From positions 3,182,001-3,246,000 of the forward strand of contig NC_083526.1 of the NCBI RefSeq assembly GCF_032362555.1: DNA of 64,000 nucleotides, written 5' to 3'. The position numbers were made by a program, and so were the translations under genes. How positions within the stretch are numbered: the first letter of the stretch is position 1; every line of letters starts with the position of its first letter. The notes under the pieces are model-generated. The model was given only the letters and a program-made list of their open reading frames with translations, had not been told where the DNA came from and did not search any database. This DNA is from Amyelois transitella (Eukaryota > Arthropoda > Insecta > Lepidoptera > Pyralidae). Positions 23,331 through 34,081 of this stretch are shown here, piece after piece.

Positions 23331-25713
23331 CTAACTTATCACAGATGGCGCTATTGTCGTATCATTATTAACAAGCGATTTAGAAGAAGCGTCATCAGTT
23401 ATATTCACAGTTGTATGGTGTTGATCAACTTGTGTGCTTCCTTGTACGATGTCGGCCAACTGGTTGTCAAACGTGTTGCCCTCGAATATCTGAAGTTTAC
23501 GGACCATACTTCGTACCATCAGAAGAAGGTAGATGTTTATGACTGAAAAATAAGAATAAAACTTTTTATTTTATTCCATACGAGTATTTATATAATCTTG
23601 TGCCGGAGAATAATGGTGTAGTACCTATGCGAAAGCACCACGTGCTTTGGCATAGTACTTCTCCATAATTTCCTATGGATGTCGTTAAACTTATGGAAGA
23701 ATAAGCACGTTATGTGCCGGCTGCGTCACTTCCCGCGCATGTTCTTGAAGTTGATCAAGAAGAATTATTATTAACTTGAGATTCTTTTATGAGGCGAACT
23801 TTAAACTCCGTCTGTCCCGTTAGGCGGATATAAAGACGTGATGATGATGTAACCGACTCCAAGCGAGTTTTTGACAAAAATCATAACACAGGAATAAACT
23901 TACTTGTAGTGAATATGAAGTAGAAGATGGTGAAGTAGATGGTGTGGGGGTGAGACATCAGCGACAGCTCGATGACGGTCAGCGGCACCGACGCCGACAG
24001 CGAGAAGATCATGAAGTTGTAGTACACACGGACGTACAGTTCTCGTTTCTGAAATATATATATATATATATATATAAAGTTATTACCTATTGTTGTGCCG
24101 TGTGGTTCCCGACACCAATACAAAAAAGAATAGGACCACTTCATCTCTTTCCCATGGATGTCGTAAAAGGCGATTAAGGGATAGGCTTACAAACTTGGGA
24201 TTCTTTTTTAGGCGATCGGCCAGCAACCTGTCACTAGTTGAATCTCAATTCTATCATTAAGCCAAATAGCTGAACGTGGCCATTCAGTCTTTCAAGACTG
24301 TTGGCTCTGTCTACCCCGCAAGAATTTAGACGTGACGTGACGTGACGTATAGAATGTATGTATGTTACTACCTATTTATTAGCTTTCACCCGCAGCTTTG
24401 TCCGCGCGAATTTATCGAAATCTACACGCGCAAATTTAGATGATTTATTAGCGCCACCCATTTATTTATAATTATGTAGGCACTCTAAGATCTACACATG
24501 CGAATTTAGCGCCAACTACAAAATAATACAGTCTCTTAATTATATATATATGCAAAATTTCATTGGGTTGATGACATTAGATAACGCGTGAAAAGGTAAC
24601 AAACAGACAAACAATTAAGCTACTTAATACTTTCGCAATTATAACATTTGTATTGTTGAAGGCAACTCATAGTGCGTCCAAAAGCCTGTGGTAACCGCGA
24701 AATTTGGAATCCGATTATGTATTTTATTTTATTTCTTCATTATTATGTTAATTTTTTTTTATATACTATGTCAACTGCAGTTAAATTTGAAACATAAGAA
24801 AAGGACAATAGGTAGGTTTGATATACCTATGTACCTAATTTGTGATAACTAAGTAAATGTAGTAACTCTGACTTTAGTTCAGAATGCAGCTTTTTTAATA
24901 AATACAAATAACCTAATTTCTTAAAAGGGCGCGTTTGATAATAAATTTGGTCAATAATATTCCGTGGAAGTACGTTTAAATCTCGGTTTATTGGGAGAAA
25001 AAGAAATATTTACCGTATGCAAACCGAAGAGGAAGACAAGAGTAGCCACAATATCTAGTAACACCAAGGCTATGTTGAGTTCGTACGGCAACTCCATATA
25101 AGATCTATGTACAGTCAGCACGGCTGAATCTGTAAAGTACATCACAGATTCTAGGATACTGCATATCTGGAACAAAAAGAGTGGGTACAGTCAACGACAG
25201 AGCAATATCCTCATCATGATCTAAAAGAAGGGTCGAGTATTAACAAAACCGAAGGGAACCTAAAGTAGAGTAAGTAAGTCCTTTGAAAACCTGACTAACA
25301 CCTCTCTTGAGAAGTAAGAGGGGAAGAAACCGAGACAAACGCCAGGTGGAAGAAGGAGGTATCGAAAGTGGTGACAAGGTAATTAGGTACAGATAGTACA
25401 ACCGCAAATGAACAGCTTTAAACCAAGAGTCACGATTTTTGTTAAACTTACATAAAAACAGTTATAGGGATCGAAAAAATCCTGCCTTGACGGGCGCTGC
25501 AATGAGAGTTACTTTTGTCGCTTCTTTCGACATCCAAATTCGAAATGAGGTGAAGTATGAACCACAAACCTAAATCTTGCCAACCATATAACACAAACAA
25601 AGGTCCTGTATAATCATTCTACTTACAATGTTTACATAAGCAAGTATTAAAATTCCTCTTCTCAACGGTAAACAAAAACAGCACCTCCGAAATTCTGGCC
25701 ACTCACAATACAT
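23331..25713 (-). CDS. Four-pass membrane protein with CCFCLPLRRG motif, 198 aa
   Basis: Exons on the minus strand: 25,713-25,627; 25,166-25,014; 24,048-23,904; 23,542-23,331. All introns are GT-AG and phases (0, 0, 1) close, giving 198 aa. The protein starts MYCEWPEFRRCCFCLPLRRG and has four hydrophobic segments (about residues 20-45, 62-80, 87-107 and 113-137). A hydrophilic, Ser/Thr/Asn-rich tail follows, with a possible N-glycosylation site (NIT). A Cys-rich CCxC...LRxG start before the first membrane helix recalls LAPTM4-type lysosomal tetraspans and related small insect families. That is resemblance from memory, not a proven assignment. The start is the only Met before the Cys motif; the upstream in-frame extension is probably leader. 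The gene is convergent with the odorant receptor. The acceptor of exon 3 directly follows a TA microsatellite. Function unknown. Confidence 0.85.
24053..24076. repeat. TA microsatellite at a splice acceptor
   Basis: About twelve TA units occupy the place of a polypyrimidine tract just before the TTTCAG acceptor of the third exon of the minus-strand tetraspan gene. Confidence 0.85.
24095..24365 (+). repeat. GTGCCG...TATG element, full length
   Basis: The complete head, body and tail are present, with a local triplication of GTGAC just before the TATG tail (ACGTGACGTGACGTGACG). It lies in intron 2 of the tetraspan gene, 47 bp upstream of its third exon. A degenerate relative is at 23,640-23,850. 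Confidence 0.9.
24380..24600 (+). repeat. Lepidopteran 'CCCGCAGCTTTGTCCGCG' repeat
   Basis: It contains the CCCGCAGCTTTGTCCGCGCG opening and a later block resembling ATTTCAT...GGTTGATG...GCGTGAAAAGGTAACAAACAGACAAAC. The same family is seen at 28,020-28,218, 49,560-49,665 and, reversed, at 7,410-7,641, 10,470-10,740, 31,256-31,400 and 55,258-55,480. It looks like a non-autonomous retroelement, class unresolved. Confidence 0.6.
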
Positions 25714-27150
25714 TTTGCTTTTTTTAAATATTAATACCAATTTAAATATAATTTGAAAACAAAGAAGTTCAAATAAGGAAGGCTCAATCGAAATGCAACA
25801 GCAAAACGTGCGGCATATTTTAACGCGGGAACATTTGTGATAATACAAAAATAATGCATAACAAATGTATAAATATTATTTTATGTGGTGACATCAAGGC
25901 GCTTCTCAAATGAGTAAAACTGATAAGTTGACTGATAGCAAATAAAGCGGTGTTGGTATATCCAGCTTCGATAATGAATCATTAGGTACATTTTTTTCCG
26001 AGAGCAATGTAAAATGAAAGGTCAACTCGTATCAAATCTGCTGTTCCTGGAGTTATTTCCATTCAGCCTATCAGTTTGCGAATATCATTTTTTTTTGCAA
26101 CTGACGCACATTATTAAGTATTTTTTTCAGGAAATTCCAATTTCAATGGGTGTATGTATGTATGAAAGGATATTATGGATTATATTTATTATATGATATA
26201 TTATAGCATATAGTATTATAGGATTTATTATAGGATGAATTTTGTACGAGTAAGTCGGTATTTCGGCATCCAAGTTACCGTACACACATAATTCACGTCT
26301 TTATACTCTAAGGGGTCGACACTTTGTTTTCCTTAGCCATTCTGATATCTTGACCCTTGTTTATCATTCCTAGGTAGTCTTATATAGAAGGCTACGTTCA
26401 GCTGGATGGTTAATCCATAATTCTCTTGACCTGTATCAAATTGCAGGAACCTATCGTCGATTTCTCTTTAATAACACCTAAAGTAATAAAAATAATTTAT
26501 TCTGCCCACATCGCACAGTTTAGCGACAAAAAATATTCCTAATTCTCTACTTATCCCTTTCCGCGTCTTCTACCCCTATTCCTACTAATATTATAAATGC
26601 TACTCTGTCTGTCTTTTACGTAGTCACGCCTTAACAACTAAACTGATTTTTATAGAATTTTTGAAAAAGAACAGGAAATGTTTGATTACGAAAAAAAGCC
26701 ATGAAGACGAAGTCACGTGCAAAATCTAGTAATGGAATTGAGATTGGAAGTGACAAGCTTCTTTTTAGATTAATTTTAGACCATGGTCTGTTTTTGAATC
26801 GACTTTATTCTAGGTTTATTTATATTATTTATCTATTACAGGTTCTCAATAACTTGACTGTGGTATTTCTATTGCCGCCCGGACTGTCCAATCCATTTGG
26901 AAATTCTTAATCAATGCTATTTGCTACGAACTAGGTCGACAAAGTATTGAATAATGTGGGAAGCTTATAGGAGGAGATAATAATCATTCGTAATTATTCT
27001 TAGTTCTATGGTAGGAGTAGGTATGGTCCTACCTACACACGACCTACAGATCTGTTCAACGTAACGATATTTATTTTATTTATTTATTTGGGTCAGCAAA
27101 CGATTACACTCATAAAACTTAATCTAGATTGACAAAATAATGTTCTCTTA

Positions 27151-27188
27151 TTTTAGAAATAGATTATAATAATAATCTATTTCTAAAA
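27151..27188. repeat. Perfect 17-bp inverted repeat
   Basis: 27,151-27,167 pairs exactly with 27,172-27,188 across a four-base loop. To its left is TTATTTATTTATTTGGGTCAGCAAAC (27,075-27,100 approximately), whose reverse complement occurs near 36,826-36,862. Confidence 0.85.
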
Positions 27189-27448
27189 GTGCAACCAACA
27201 ACGCTATTCACAGATTATTACATAAAATTACGTGTACCTATTGCTGAATAGCCCATATAATAGAACTCTGACAAAAACTGTTATGTACGAGTTAAAATTT
27301 ACAGAAAAAAATCAGATGAGACTAACAGTTTCTCTAGTTTGTATTATGATATTAAGTTGTAAAATCTTATCTAAGGTCATAAGCTTAGCACTGCATTATA
27401 CGAGTAATTACCTAAATGCCTATTTATTTTACTATCTAAACTTAATTT

Positions 27449-27712
27449 GTGCCGTGTGGTTCCCGGCACCAATGAAAAAAGAATAGGACCACTCCATCTC
27501 TTTCCCATTGATGTCGTAAAAGGCGACTAAGGGATAGGCTTACAAAATTGGGATTCTTTTTATTAGGCGATGGGCTAGCAACCTGTCACTATTTGAATCT
27601 CAATTCTATCATAAAGCCAAATAGCTGAACGTGGCCATTCAGTCTTTTTAAGACTGTTGGCTCTGTCTACCCCGCAAGGGATATAGACGTGACAATATGT
27701 ATGTATGTATGT
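27449..27712 (+). repeat. GTGCCG...TATG element, full length, well preserved
   Basis: One of the least diverged copies: head GTGCCGTGTGGTTCCCGGCA, body with GATGTCGTAAAAGGCGACTA, and tail GACGTGACAATATGTATG with TATG units. It is a useful reference for the family. Confidence 0.9.
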
Positions 27713-28019
27713 ACTTAATTTAAATAAGTTCATATACCTAGATCTGTTTGTCAGCAATAATCACATGACTGTCGTCACAGGATGTCAGCCCACTCATAGA
27801 GATTTCCTGGATATTATTATATTCATTAAATGCGGTATGTAATAAGTAGGTAGATACTTAAATATTATTCATAAAATATAGAGATAATCCGAGATCAACT
27901 ATATATTGGCCTAGTATTGTAATTATAAATTAAGTAGGTACCGTTATGCTGGGTAACAATATTTTTGGCTTCATTAACCGTATATCATATAACATTACCA
28001 GTAAAATTATCTAACTACT

Positions 28020-28218
28020 AGAGGCCGCCCGCGACTTCGTCCGCATGGAAACCCTATCAATCCCGCGGGAACTCTGGGATAAAAAGTAGCCTATGTGTTA
28101 GTCTTCAGCTACCTACATACCAAATTTCATGGTAATCGGTTCAGTAGTTTTTGCGTGAAAGAGTAACAAACATCCATACATCCATACAAACTTTCGCCTT
28201 TATAATAGTAGTAGGATA
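28020..28218 (+). repeat. Lepidopteran 'GCGACTTCGTCCGC' repeat, near full length
   Basis: It starts ACTAGAGGCCGCCCGCGACT and contains AATTTCATGGTAATCGGTTC and GTAGTTTTTGCGTGAAAGAG. It ends in a TTTATAATAGTAGTAGG tail, typical of a very common lepidopteran dispersed family. Confidence 0.75.
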
Positions 28219-28279
28219 AGAGTTATCGTCATTTTTTTTATATTTACCTATTAAAAATTCGCGTCGCGTATCTTACAGA

Positions 28280-28520
28280 TTTTCATTTCACATAACGGTG
28301 ACGATATTTAAAACACTAATTGGTAACGTTATTTATAAAGTTAATTGGTATCGCTATTCTTAACGTTTATTGGTAACGATATTATATATCGTTATATATA
28401 ATGTAATTATATATATCGTAACAAGATTACATTACCGATATCCCGCCTATATCGATATCAGTCATAACTTTTTGAAAAATGGTTATTCACTGTTACTTTA
28501 AGGTTTAATTTGGTAACGTT
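28280..28520. repeat. Cluster of (T)TGGTAACG motifs
   Basis: The octamer-like motif TGGTAACG and close variants (GGTGACGATA, TGGTATCGC, TTAACGTT) recurs at least six times, together with palindromic GATATTATATATCG segments. It may be degenerate satellite or a binding-site cluster. Confidence 0.5.
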
Positions 28521-29161
28521 AACAAGCCCTGGTACATGGTTACAATAACTAACTATATATAACTATGTATAAATCTTTGAGAATCAATCGAAAAGTTCAT
28601 ATCATGTCGTTTGGTTTCCGGCACTTTGGAATAGAACCACACCATCTCTTTCTCATGAGTGTCACTAGTGCAGCTTTTATCATAGTAGCGTAACTAGCTA
28701 ATTATGTTCTCCTGCAAAGGTTGTGTAGGTCAGGCGGGAGTCGTTTTTAGTAAAAACCTGACTTACCTAGTTCAAGATCATGGTCAAAACGCATACCCCG
28801 AGCTCGTTATTATATTGCAAAAACTATTAGAAACCAAAAAACTAAAAGTAGCTACATAATTATGTACATAGTGTACCAATACATTATCACAGTATACATA
28901 CACTACATTATACATAATAATCTGTATTGAATCAATTTGGACGTGTCTGATCTCAATGCCAAATATCAATTTAAAAAATTTAACTATCAACAAAGCATTT
29001 TTGCTTGTCATTGCCAATTTAATATGTCAGGCTAGTTGTTTTGTCTTTGACAGTTTTGACTTAGTTAAAGTTGACAATTTGTTAATAATCGCTTGTTGTG
29101 TGTGTGGGTGGTGTTGTTTTTCGCATTTTCTAATAATCCAATCCTGTGCAAATTCGGAATA

Positions 29162-32100
29162 ATGTCTAACAAAAGAAACAAGGAGGAAATGAATCAGGAC
29201 AGTGAAAGTGAGGAGGAGCAGGACTCCGCCAGTGAGAACTCCGATGTGGATTCTGACGGCAACTTTATAGGTGACAAGGTAAGCATGTCCTAACCTCAAA
29301 ACGCATGGCAATAACATTGATTTTTCACGAATAATAATCGTATTTATATGTACATGTTCTTCATGTAAGTGATTTTTGTGTAACTAATTAATGCGTGTAT
29401 TAATCTTATAAATATCAATGTACTTAGTGCTATATAAACGTTCCGGTTTACCGCTGTTTTGAATGTGTGTTAGATGGTTGTTTCATTAATTTGATACATC
29501 ATTGTGCAATCTCCAAAACCATAATCCAATATGAATTGGGTTCTTTTGCAAATGATACAGAAGTCAGACATGTGACGCTTCGTGTATAAACCTAACTATG
29601 TATCTTTCCAACCCAAAATTGTGGTGATAGGTAGGATCTCTTTAGCAAGTAGAGGAGAAGACATATACGGGACCTAATGTAGGATAATAATTATGAAGGT
29701 ATAGTATGTCTTCAACATAGCACAACACTTTTGGCATAATATTAGATTAGCCACATAATGTATACATTCATTACTGCCTTCCTCAAGCTAAAATGTGTTA
29801 ACTTATATGTAGATTAGCTCCCTTATAGTTTTAGGATGGCAGACTACCAGTCAAATTATATTATTTTCAATTTCATTTTGCAGGAACTGCAAGCAGACTT
29901 TGAGGGCCGCAACCCTGAGGACTGTGACTTCCACGGCATCAAGCAGCTGCTCCGACAACTGTTCCTCAAGTCTGATGTTGATTTAGGGGGCCTCGCACAG
30001 ATTATTATCTGTATGCATCATTATTAACTTAACACTAACTTTAGGAATGCTCCTATGAGAATTTTTAGAAGTAGAAGTCACCTCTCCTGGTTGTTACTTA
30101 CATTACTATGTCAAATTCATCAAAATCAATTTACTTAGTTTCGGAGTTTATTCATTAACAACAAAAATACTTACTAATATTTTACCTTATGTGGTCCTTT
30201 TGGTTGAAAATTAAAAAAAAAATATGTTTATTAATACAGTATAATATAGTTGCAATTTTTTAACTTTTATTATTCATAGTTGCAGGTAACTCCTAAAGTT
30301 TTTCTTCTAAATTAAAGCTGTATAATAAACATTGTATTTGATTGTTTTCAGCACAAAACTACGTAGGCAGCGTAGTGAAACAGTGTCTGGACGAACCCGA
30401 GGAGGATGATGATGAGGATGATGGCAGTGATGGAGTCTTTGGAATTACTACAGTCGTTAACATTACCAAAAAGAAAGTAAGATGTATTGTGATTTATTAT
30501 AACTACATAGTATAAAGCAAAATTGTGTTCCCCATCTGTCCCTATGTATTTATTTATGCTTAGATCTTTAAAACTACACAACATTTTTGTTTTCTTATTA
30601 GAAAGGAAGGTTCTTATCTTAAAGAAGCACATATTACTATGCCTACTTCGTACAAAGGTACTTCTCTTTTGGAAGCATAAAATTTTGCTAGATTTAAGTG
30701 TATGAGTAGCAAAAACGGGGATATAAAAAATTATGTAAAATAATAATTAGCATCCATTGCTTAATATATTCAATAATAAATATATCTTGCATTTGTTTTC
30801 AGAATGAACCCAGCATACAACAGATAAGAACTCTCCTGACCACCCTAGCAGATGACAATGCGGATGACAGAACTAAAGCCCTCGTAAAAAAGATCCTGGC
30901 AGACGACTCACAGCATGTTGGCCTTGTTATAAATGAAAGGTAACCACAATCTCAGTTGCATGCAACTCAATGTAAAAGGCGACTAGGGGATAGGCTAATA
31001 AACTTGTGATTTCTCTCGTAGGCGGTGGACTAACATTCAACCTTTGAATAATTTGAATCTCAATTCCATCATAAAGCCATTTATGAACTCAATTCGCATT
31101 TTAATTTAAATATGAAATACAAATACATGATCAAATCAGATATCCCAGTGAAAGGTCATTTTTAATTTATTTCACATGACAAATTCACATGTAAACTGAT
31201 AAATAAATATTTTTATTTATATTAATAGTGTTATGTACGCCAACTAATTATAAATACGAAAGTAAATTTGTTTGTTTTCTCTTACCGCGTTATCTACCGT
31301 CTAAAACTGTTCATCCCATTAAAACCTATAATTTCAGTGAAAATTGCGAAAATTCGCTCGTGAATTCGCGCGGGCGATGCTGCGGGTAAAAGCTGGTGTA
31401 TAAATATATTTGAATCTATTTCAGAATCCTGAACATTCCGGCTCAGATTAGCGTCCCGCTATTCGCTTCGCTTCAGACGGAGCTCGAGAAAGCCGTCAAG
31501 AAAAACATGCCGTACACATTCCAGTATCTAGTGTGGATCTGCAAGACTTACAATACAGGAGGTGAGAATGCTTTTGTAAACCTAATGTTTTATTACAAAT
31601 ATAAATAAGTCTCATATCTATTTCAACATTAATGATGATATTCGATTTATCAGTAGAGTAGTAGAGATTTGTAATATATTTTCTATGAACACAAAAAATC
31701 AACCGTTAGTTAAAATACTTCATTTTAAACATGGTCCAAAATTATCGTTTCCTGGTTTTGCCCGATGATAAATAGCACATTATTTAGTGTAATAAGAATA
31801 AAAACTAATATTGGCGTCCCAGCTCAAAAAAGCCATAAGCATGATTTATAATAACTAAAAACAATTAGATATGTCCATATGAAACTAATTAACTATTGCA
31901 GATGACTCTTCAGAGGTATTATTCGCGAACCAAGAAGAGAAGCCGATCGCGGACGAAGCCTTAGCCAGTTTTGATGTGAACGTGACGGAGCAAGCGGACT
32001 TATCTCAGTGGGACTACGAGGGAGGTGCGCTGACGCCGTATCGGAAGGTAAGTTCCCTTATACAATCGTACCTTGATCAAATCTGAGACAGTACCCGAAA

Positions 32101-32723
32101 CCGACGAGCTAATCTTCGTCGTTACCTTTTCCCACTTTCTACGTGGGGTCGGCACAGTATGTTAGTTTTCTATCGCTGTCTGTCTTATCACTAATCATAC
32201 TGGAAAGCTTTGGCTTTAGTTTTATGACCGGCCGCCTGCCTGACGTCAACCCTCTTTGGGTATGCTTTTGTGGCACCTAGCTGTATGTGCTCTTGTCCCT
32301 CAGTCGCCTTTTACGACATCCACGGGAAGAAATGGAGTGGACCTATTCTTTTTTTTTCTGTTGGTGCCGGGAACCACACGGCACACCGACCAAACCGCTT
32401 CTGTGGAAATTCACAGATAAAAAATAACTATAATTATATATGGCATGGCATATTTGGTGAACACCATCAGTATCGCAATCTACTCGTACAAAATATTCCT
32501 TCGTTGGCCTTGATTTTTTTATTTATTGCAAGAATAAATTATAATTTGTTTACACTTTCATTTCTTGAAATCAGTCACATCTAAGACTATAAGACTTTTA
32601 TTTCAAAATTTATCATGTGTTTATAAATATGGTTCGCAATTTGTCTTTCAGGTTCTGATTTTCGACGGCCACAAATTCAACAACCTCGTAAGGCTGATCA
32701 AGGAAGAAGTGGAGAGCGTCTAA
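29162..32723 (+). CDS. BCCIP: BCCIP (BRCA2 and CDKN1A-interacting protein) homologue, 286 aa, 7 exons
   Basis: A nuclear protein of the BCCIP/Bcp1 family. Known roles in other organisms are chaperoning ribosomal protein uL14 and 60S assembly, nuclear export, and BRCA2/p21 binding. Exons: 29,162-29,278; 29,884-30,010; 30,352-30,476; 30,803-30,939; 31,425-31,561; 31,902-32,047; 32,652-32,723. All introns are GT-AG and phases close to 861 nt. The N terminus is acidic and disordered (SESEEEQDSASENSDVDSDG). The family core follows, with DFHGIKQLLRQLF (residues 54-66), an internal acidic insert (EEDDDEDDGSDG), QHVGLVINERILNIPAQI, a YTFQYLVWICKTY segment, and a C terminus ending FDGHKFNNLVRLIKEEVESV. 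The length matches the family (about 280-315 aa). The ATG at 29,162 is the first in the exon and opens the acidic segment. AATAAA at 32,931 is a likely poly(A) signal. Confidence 0.93.
30975..31090 (+). repeat. GTGCCG...TATG element, middle fragment
   Basis: Only the AAAAGGCGACTAGGGGATAG to ATCTCAATTCCATCATAAAG section remains, in BCCIP intron 4. Confidence 0.75.
31256..31400 (-). repeat. Lepidopteran dispersed repeat fragment, reversed
   Basis: AATTATAAATACGAAAGTAA at the left and CGCGCGGGCGATGCTGCGGG at the right mark the same family as 28,020-28,218, in reverse orientation, in BCCIP intron 4. It ends about 25 bp before exon 5. Confidence 0.7.
32290..32377 (-). repeat. GTGCCG...TATG element, head-end fragment
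   Basis: AGTCGCCTTTTACGACATCC through GGTGCCGGGAACCACACGGC is present and the rest of the element is missing. It lies in BCCIP intron 6. Confidence 0.85.
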
Positions 32724-32944
32724 ACTTGTCCCTATATTGACATGCACTCATATGCCATGATTATTATTATAATACGCCCTGTATTTATATTTTATTACTG
32801 CTAAGTCATAAGTTTATTAAATTTGCTAAGCTTTAAAAGGATTTTTATTTACTTATAATATTTATTGTGTTAAAATGTACCTGTAAAAACACTTGATTCA
32901 CTTAATCTTTTTAGTATGTATGTGATAGTAAATAAAGAAATAAA

Positions 32945-33016
32945 TAATACAGGACAAATTACACAGATTGAGTTAGCCTCGAAGTAAGGTCGAAACTTGT
33001 GTTACGAGATACTAAC
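32945..33016 (-). repeat. SINE 3' end fragment
   Basis: The block GGACAAATTACACAGATTGA...GTTACGAGATAC also forms the 3' half of the complete tRNA-derived SINE at 48,346-48,582. Only the tail end is kept here, between the BCCIP poly(A) region and the tRNA gene. Confidence 0.8.
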
Positions 33017-33057
33017 CCAACAACAAATAATTAGTAATAACAAAAAATGAATATGGG

Positions 33058-33063
33058 AAAAAA
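33058..33063 (-). terminator. Pol III T-run terminator of tRNA-Ala
   Basis: Six consecutive A on the plus strand, hence T6 on the tRNA-sense strand, directly downstream of the mature 3' end. Confidence 0.85.
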
Positions 33064-33068
33064 GTACT

Positions 33069-33141
33069 TGGAGGCGCCGGGTATCGATCCCGGTACCTCT
33101 CGCATGCTAAGCGAGCGCTCTACCATCTGAGCTACGCCCCC
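33069..33141 (-). tRNA. tRNA-Ala (anticodon AGC)
   Basis: A 73-base cloverleaf on the minus strand. The acceptor stem GGGGGCG pairs with CGCCTCC and contains the G3-U70 pair that identifies tRNA-Ala. The D stem is GCTC/GAGC, the anticodon loop TTAGCAT gives AGC, the T stem is CCGGG/CCCGG and the discriminator is A. No intron; CCA is not encoded. A run of six T on the minus strand (33,058-33,063) lies six bases past the end and is a good RNA polymerase III terminator. Confidence 0.97.
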
Positions 33142-34081
33142 GGATATCTGACGTATCGAAAATTCAGATCGCATAATGACAACACCTACCACATTAAAAG
33201 TTTAATAAGTGATATACTAGATGGCGTTGTAATGAATAATTAATTGATTCAAGATTTTCATCATAGATGGCATTGACAGTATAAAACTACGGAACACCTT
33301 GAGAATAAAAATTATACTTTTATTATTAACACACATAGATAAGATTGGTACCATCACGTCTGACTTCAGCTACTATCCTTACAGATTTCTACCATCTCCA
33401 TACTCAATACTCTATTCATACATTCTTGACTATTACTCCGATGGAATACCTAAAATATATGTAAACAGAACTTCCGGGATCCATGTAAAAAATGTTTTGC
33501 GCAGCATCCATAGAATAGAATTCTTGTTCAACTTATGTACTGTACTTAACGGTAATAAAATTAATGTAGTAGCCGGTGGGACGCTTCCAACCACTGAAAA
33601 GGGTATACCAAAAAGATAAAATGAAACTGCTAGTAAAATTAAATCAAACAGTCAATTTACTAAAGGTGATTTATTAGATTTTCCTTATAAAGATTCGCTA
33701 TCTTATAATGTACTTATATCTAAATAACCATAAACGTGGTTAGTGCAAACAAATATATATGGCTCACAAATACAGTAGCCTAATCTTAACTTACAAAAGG
33801 ATCTTAATTTTAGATTTGCACAATGATCTTAGAAAGAAGTAAAATTAAAAAAAAAAAATACATTTTGTGTTTTATCCTAACTTTCCAAAACTTTGCTCGC
33901 GAGAAGATCTAAATGAGGCAAATGATCGCGCGATTGTCTTAGCTCAATAGCCACCCCGTATTTAGGGAATAAAGTCTGTGAAATACTTCTTCAATGATTT
34001 TAACGGACAAACTAGAGATAGGATTGGTCAATAAAAAACTTTCTGATCATTTATTTCAGATGTCTTTCCTCTTTTCCTAGA
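33142..34081. other. Intergenic between tRNA and polybromo 3' end
   Basis: No gene is accepted. A 320-base open frame at 33,299-33,619 on the plus strand has no ATG and no recognisable content. The polybromo poly(A) signal (minus-strand AATAAA, 34,050-34,055) lies 27 bp past the stop codon. Confidence 0.6.

Larger units (their letters stand above)
25714..29161. other. Intergenic between divergent genes, repeats only
   Basis: The tetraspan promoter should lie just right of 25,713 and the BCCIP promoter just left of 29,162, but no clear TATA element fixes either start. The contents are repeats, a perfect inverted repeat, and a stretch rich in TTGGTAACG-like motifs (28,280-28,520). No exon was recognised. 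Confidence 0.6.

Noticed and set aside
33299..33619. A 106-codon open frame between tRNA and polybromo
   Set aside because: No ATG, no recognised motif, no splice or promoter evidence; plausible by chance in AT-rich DNA.
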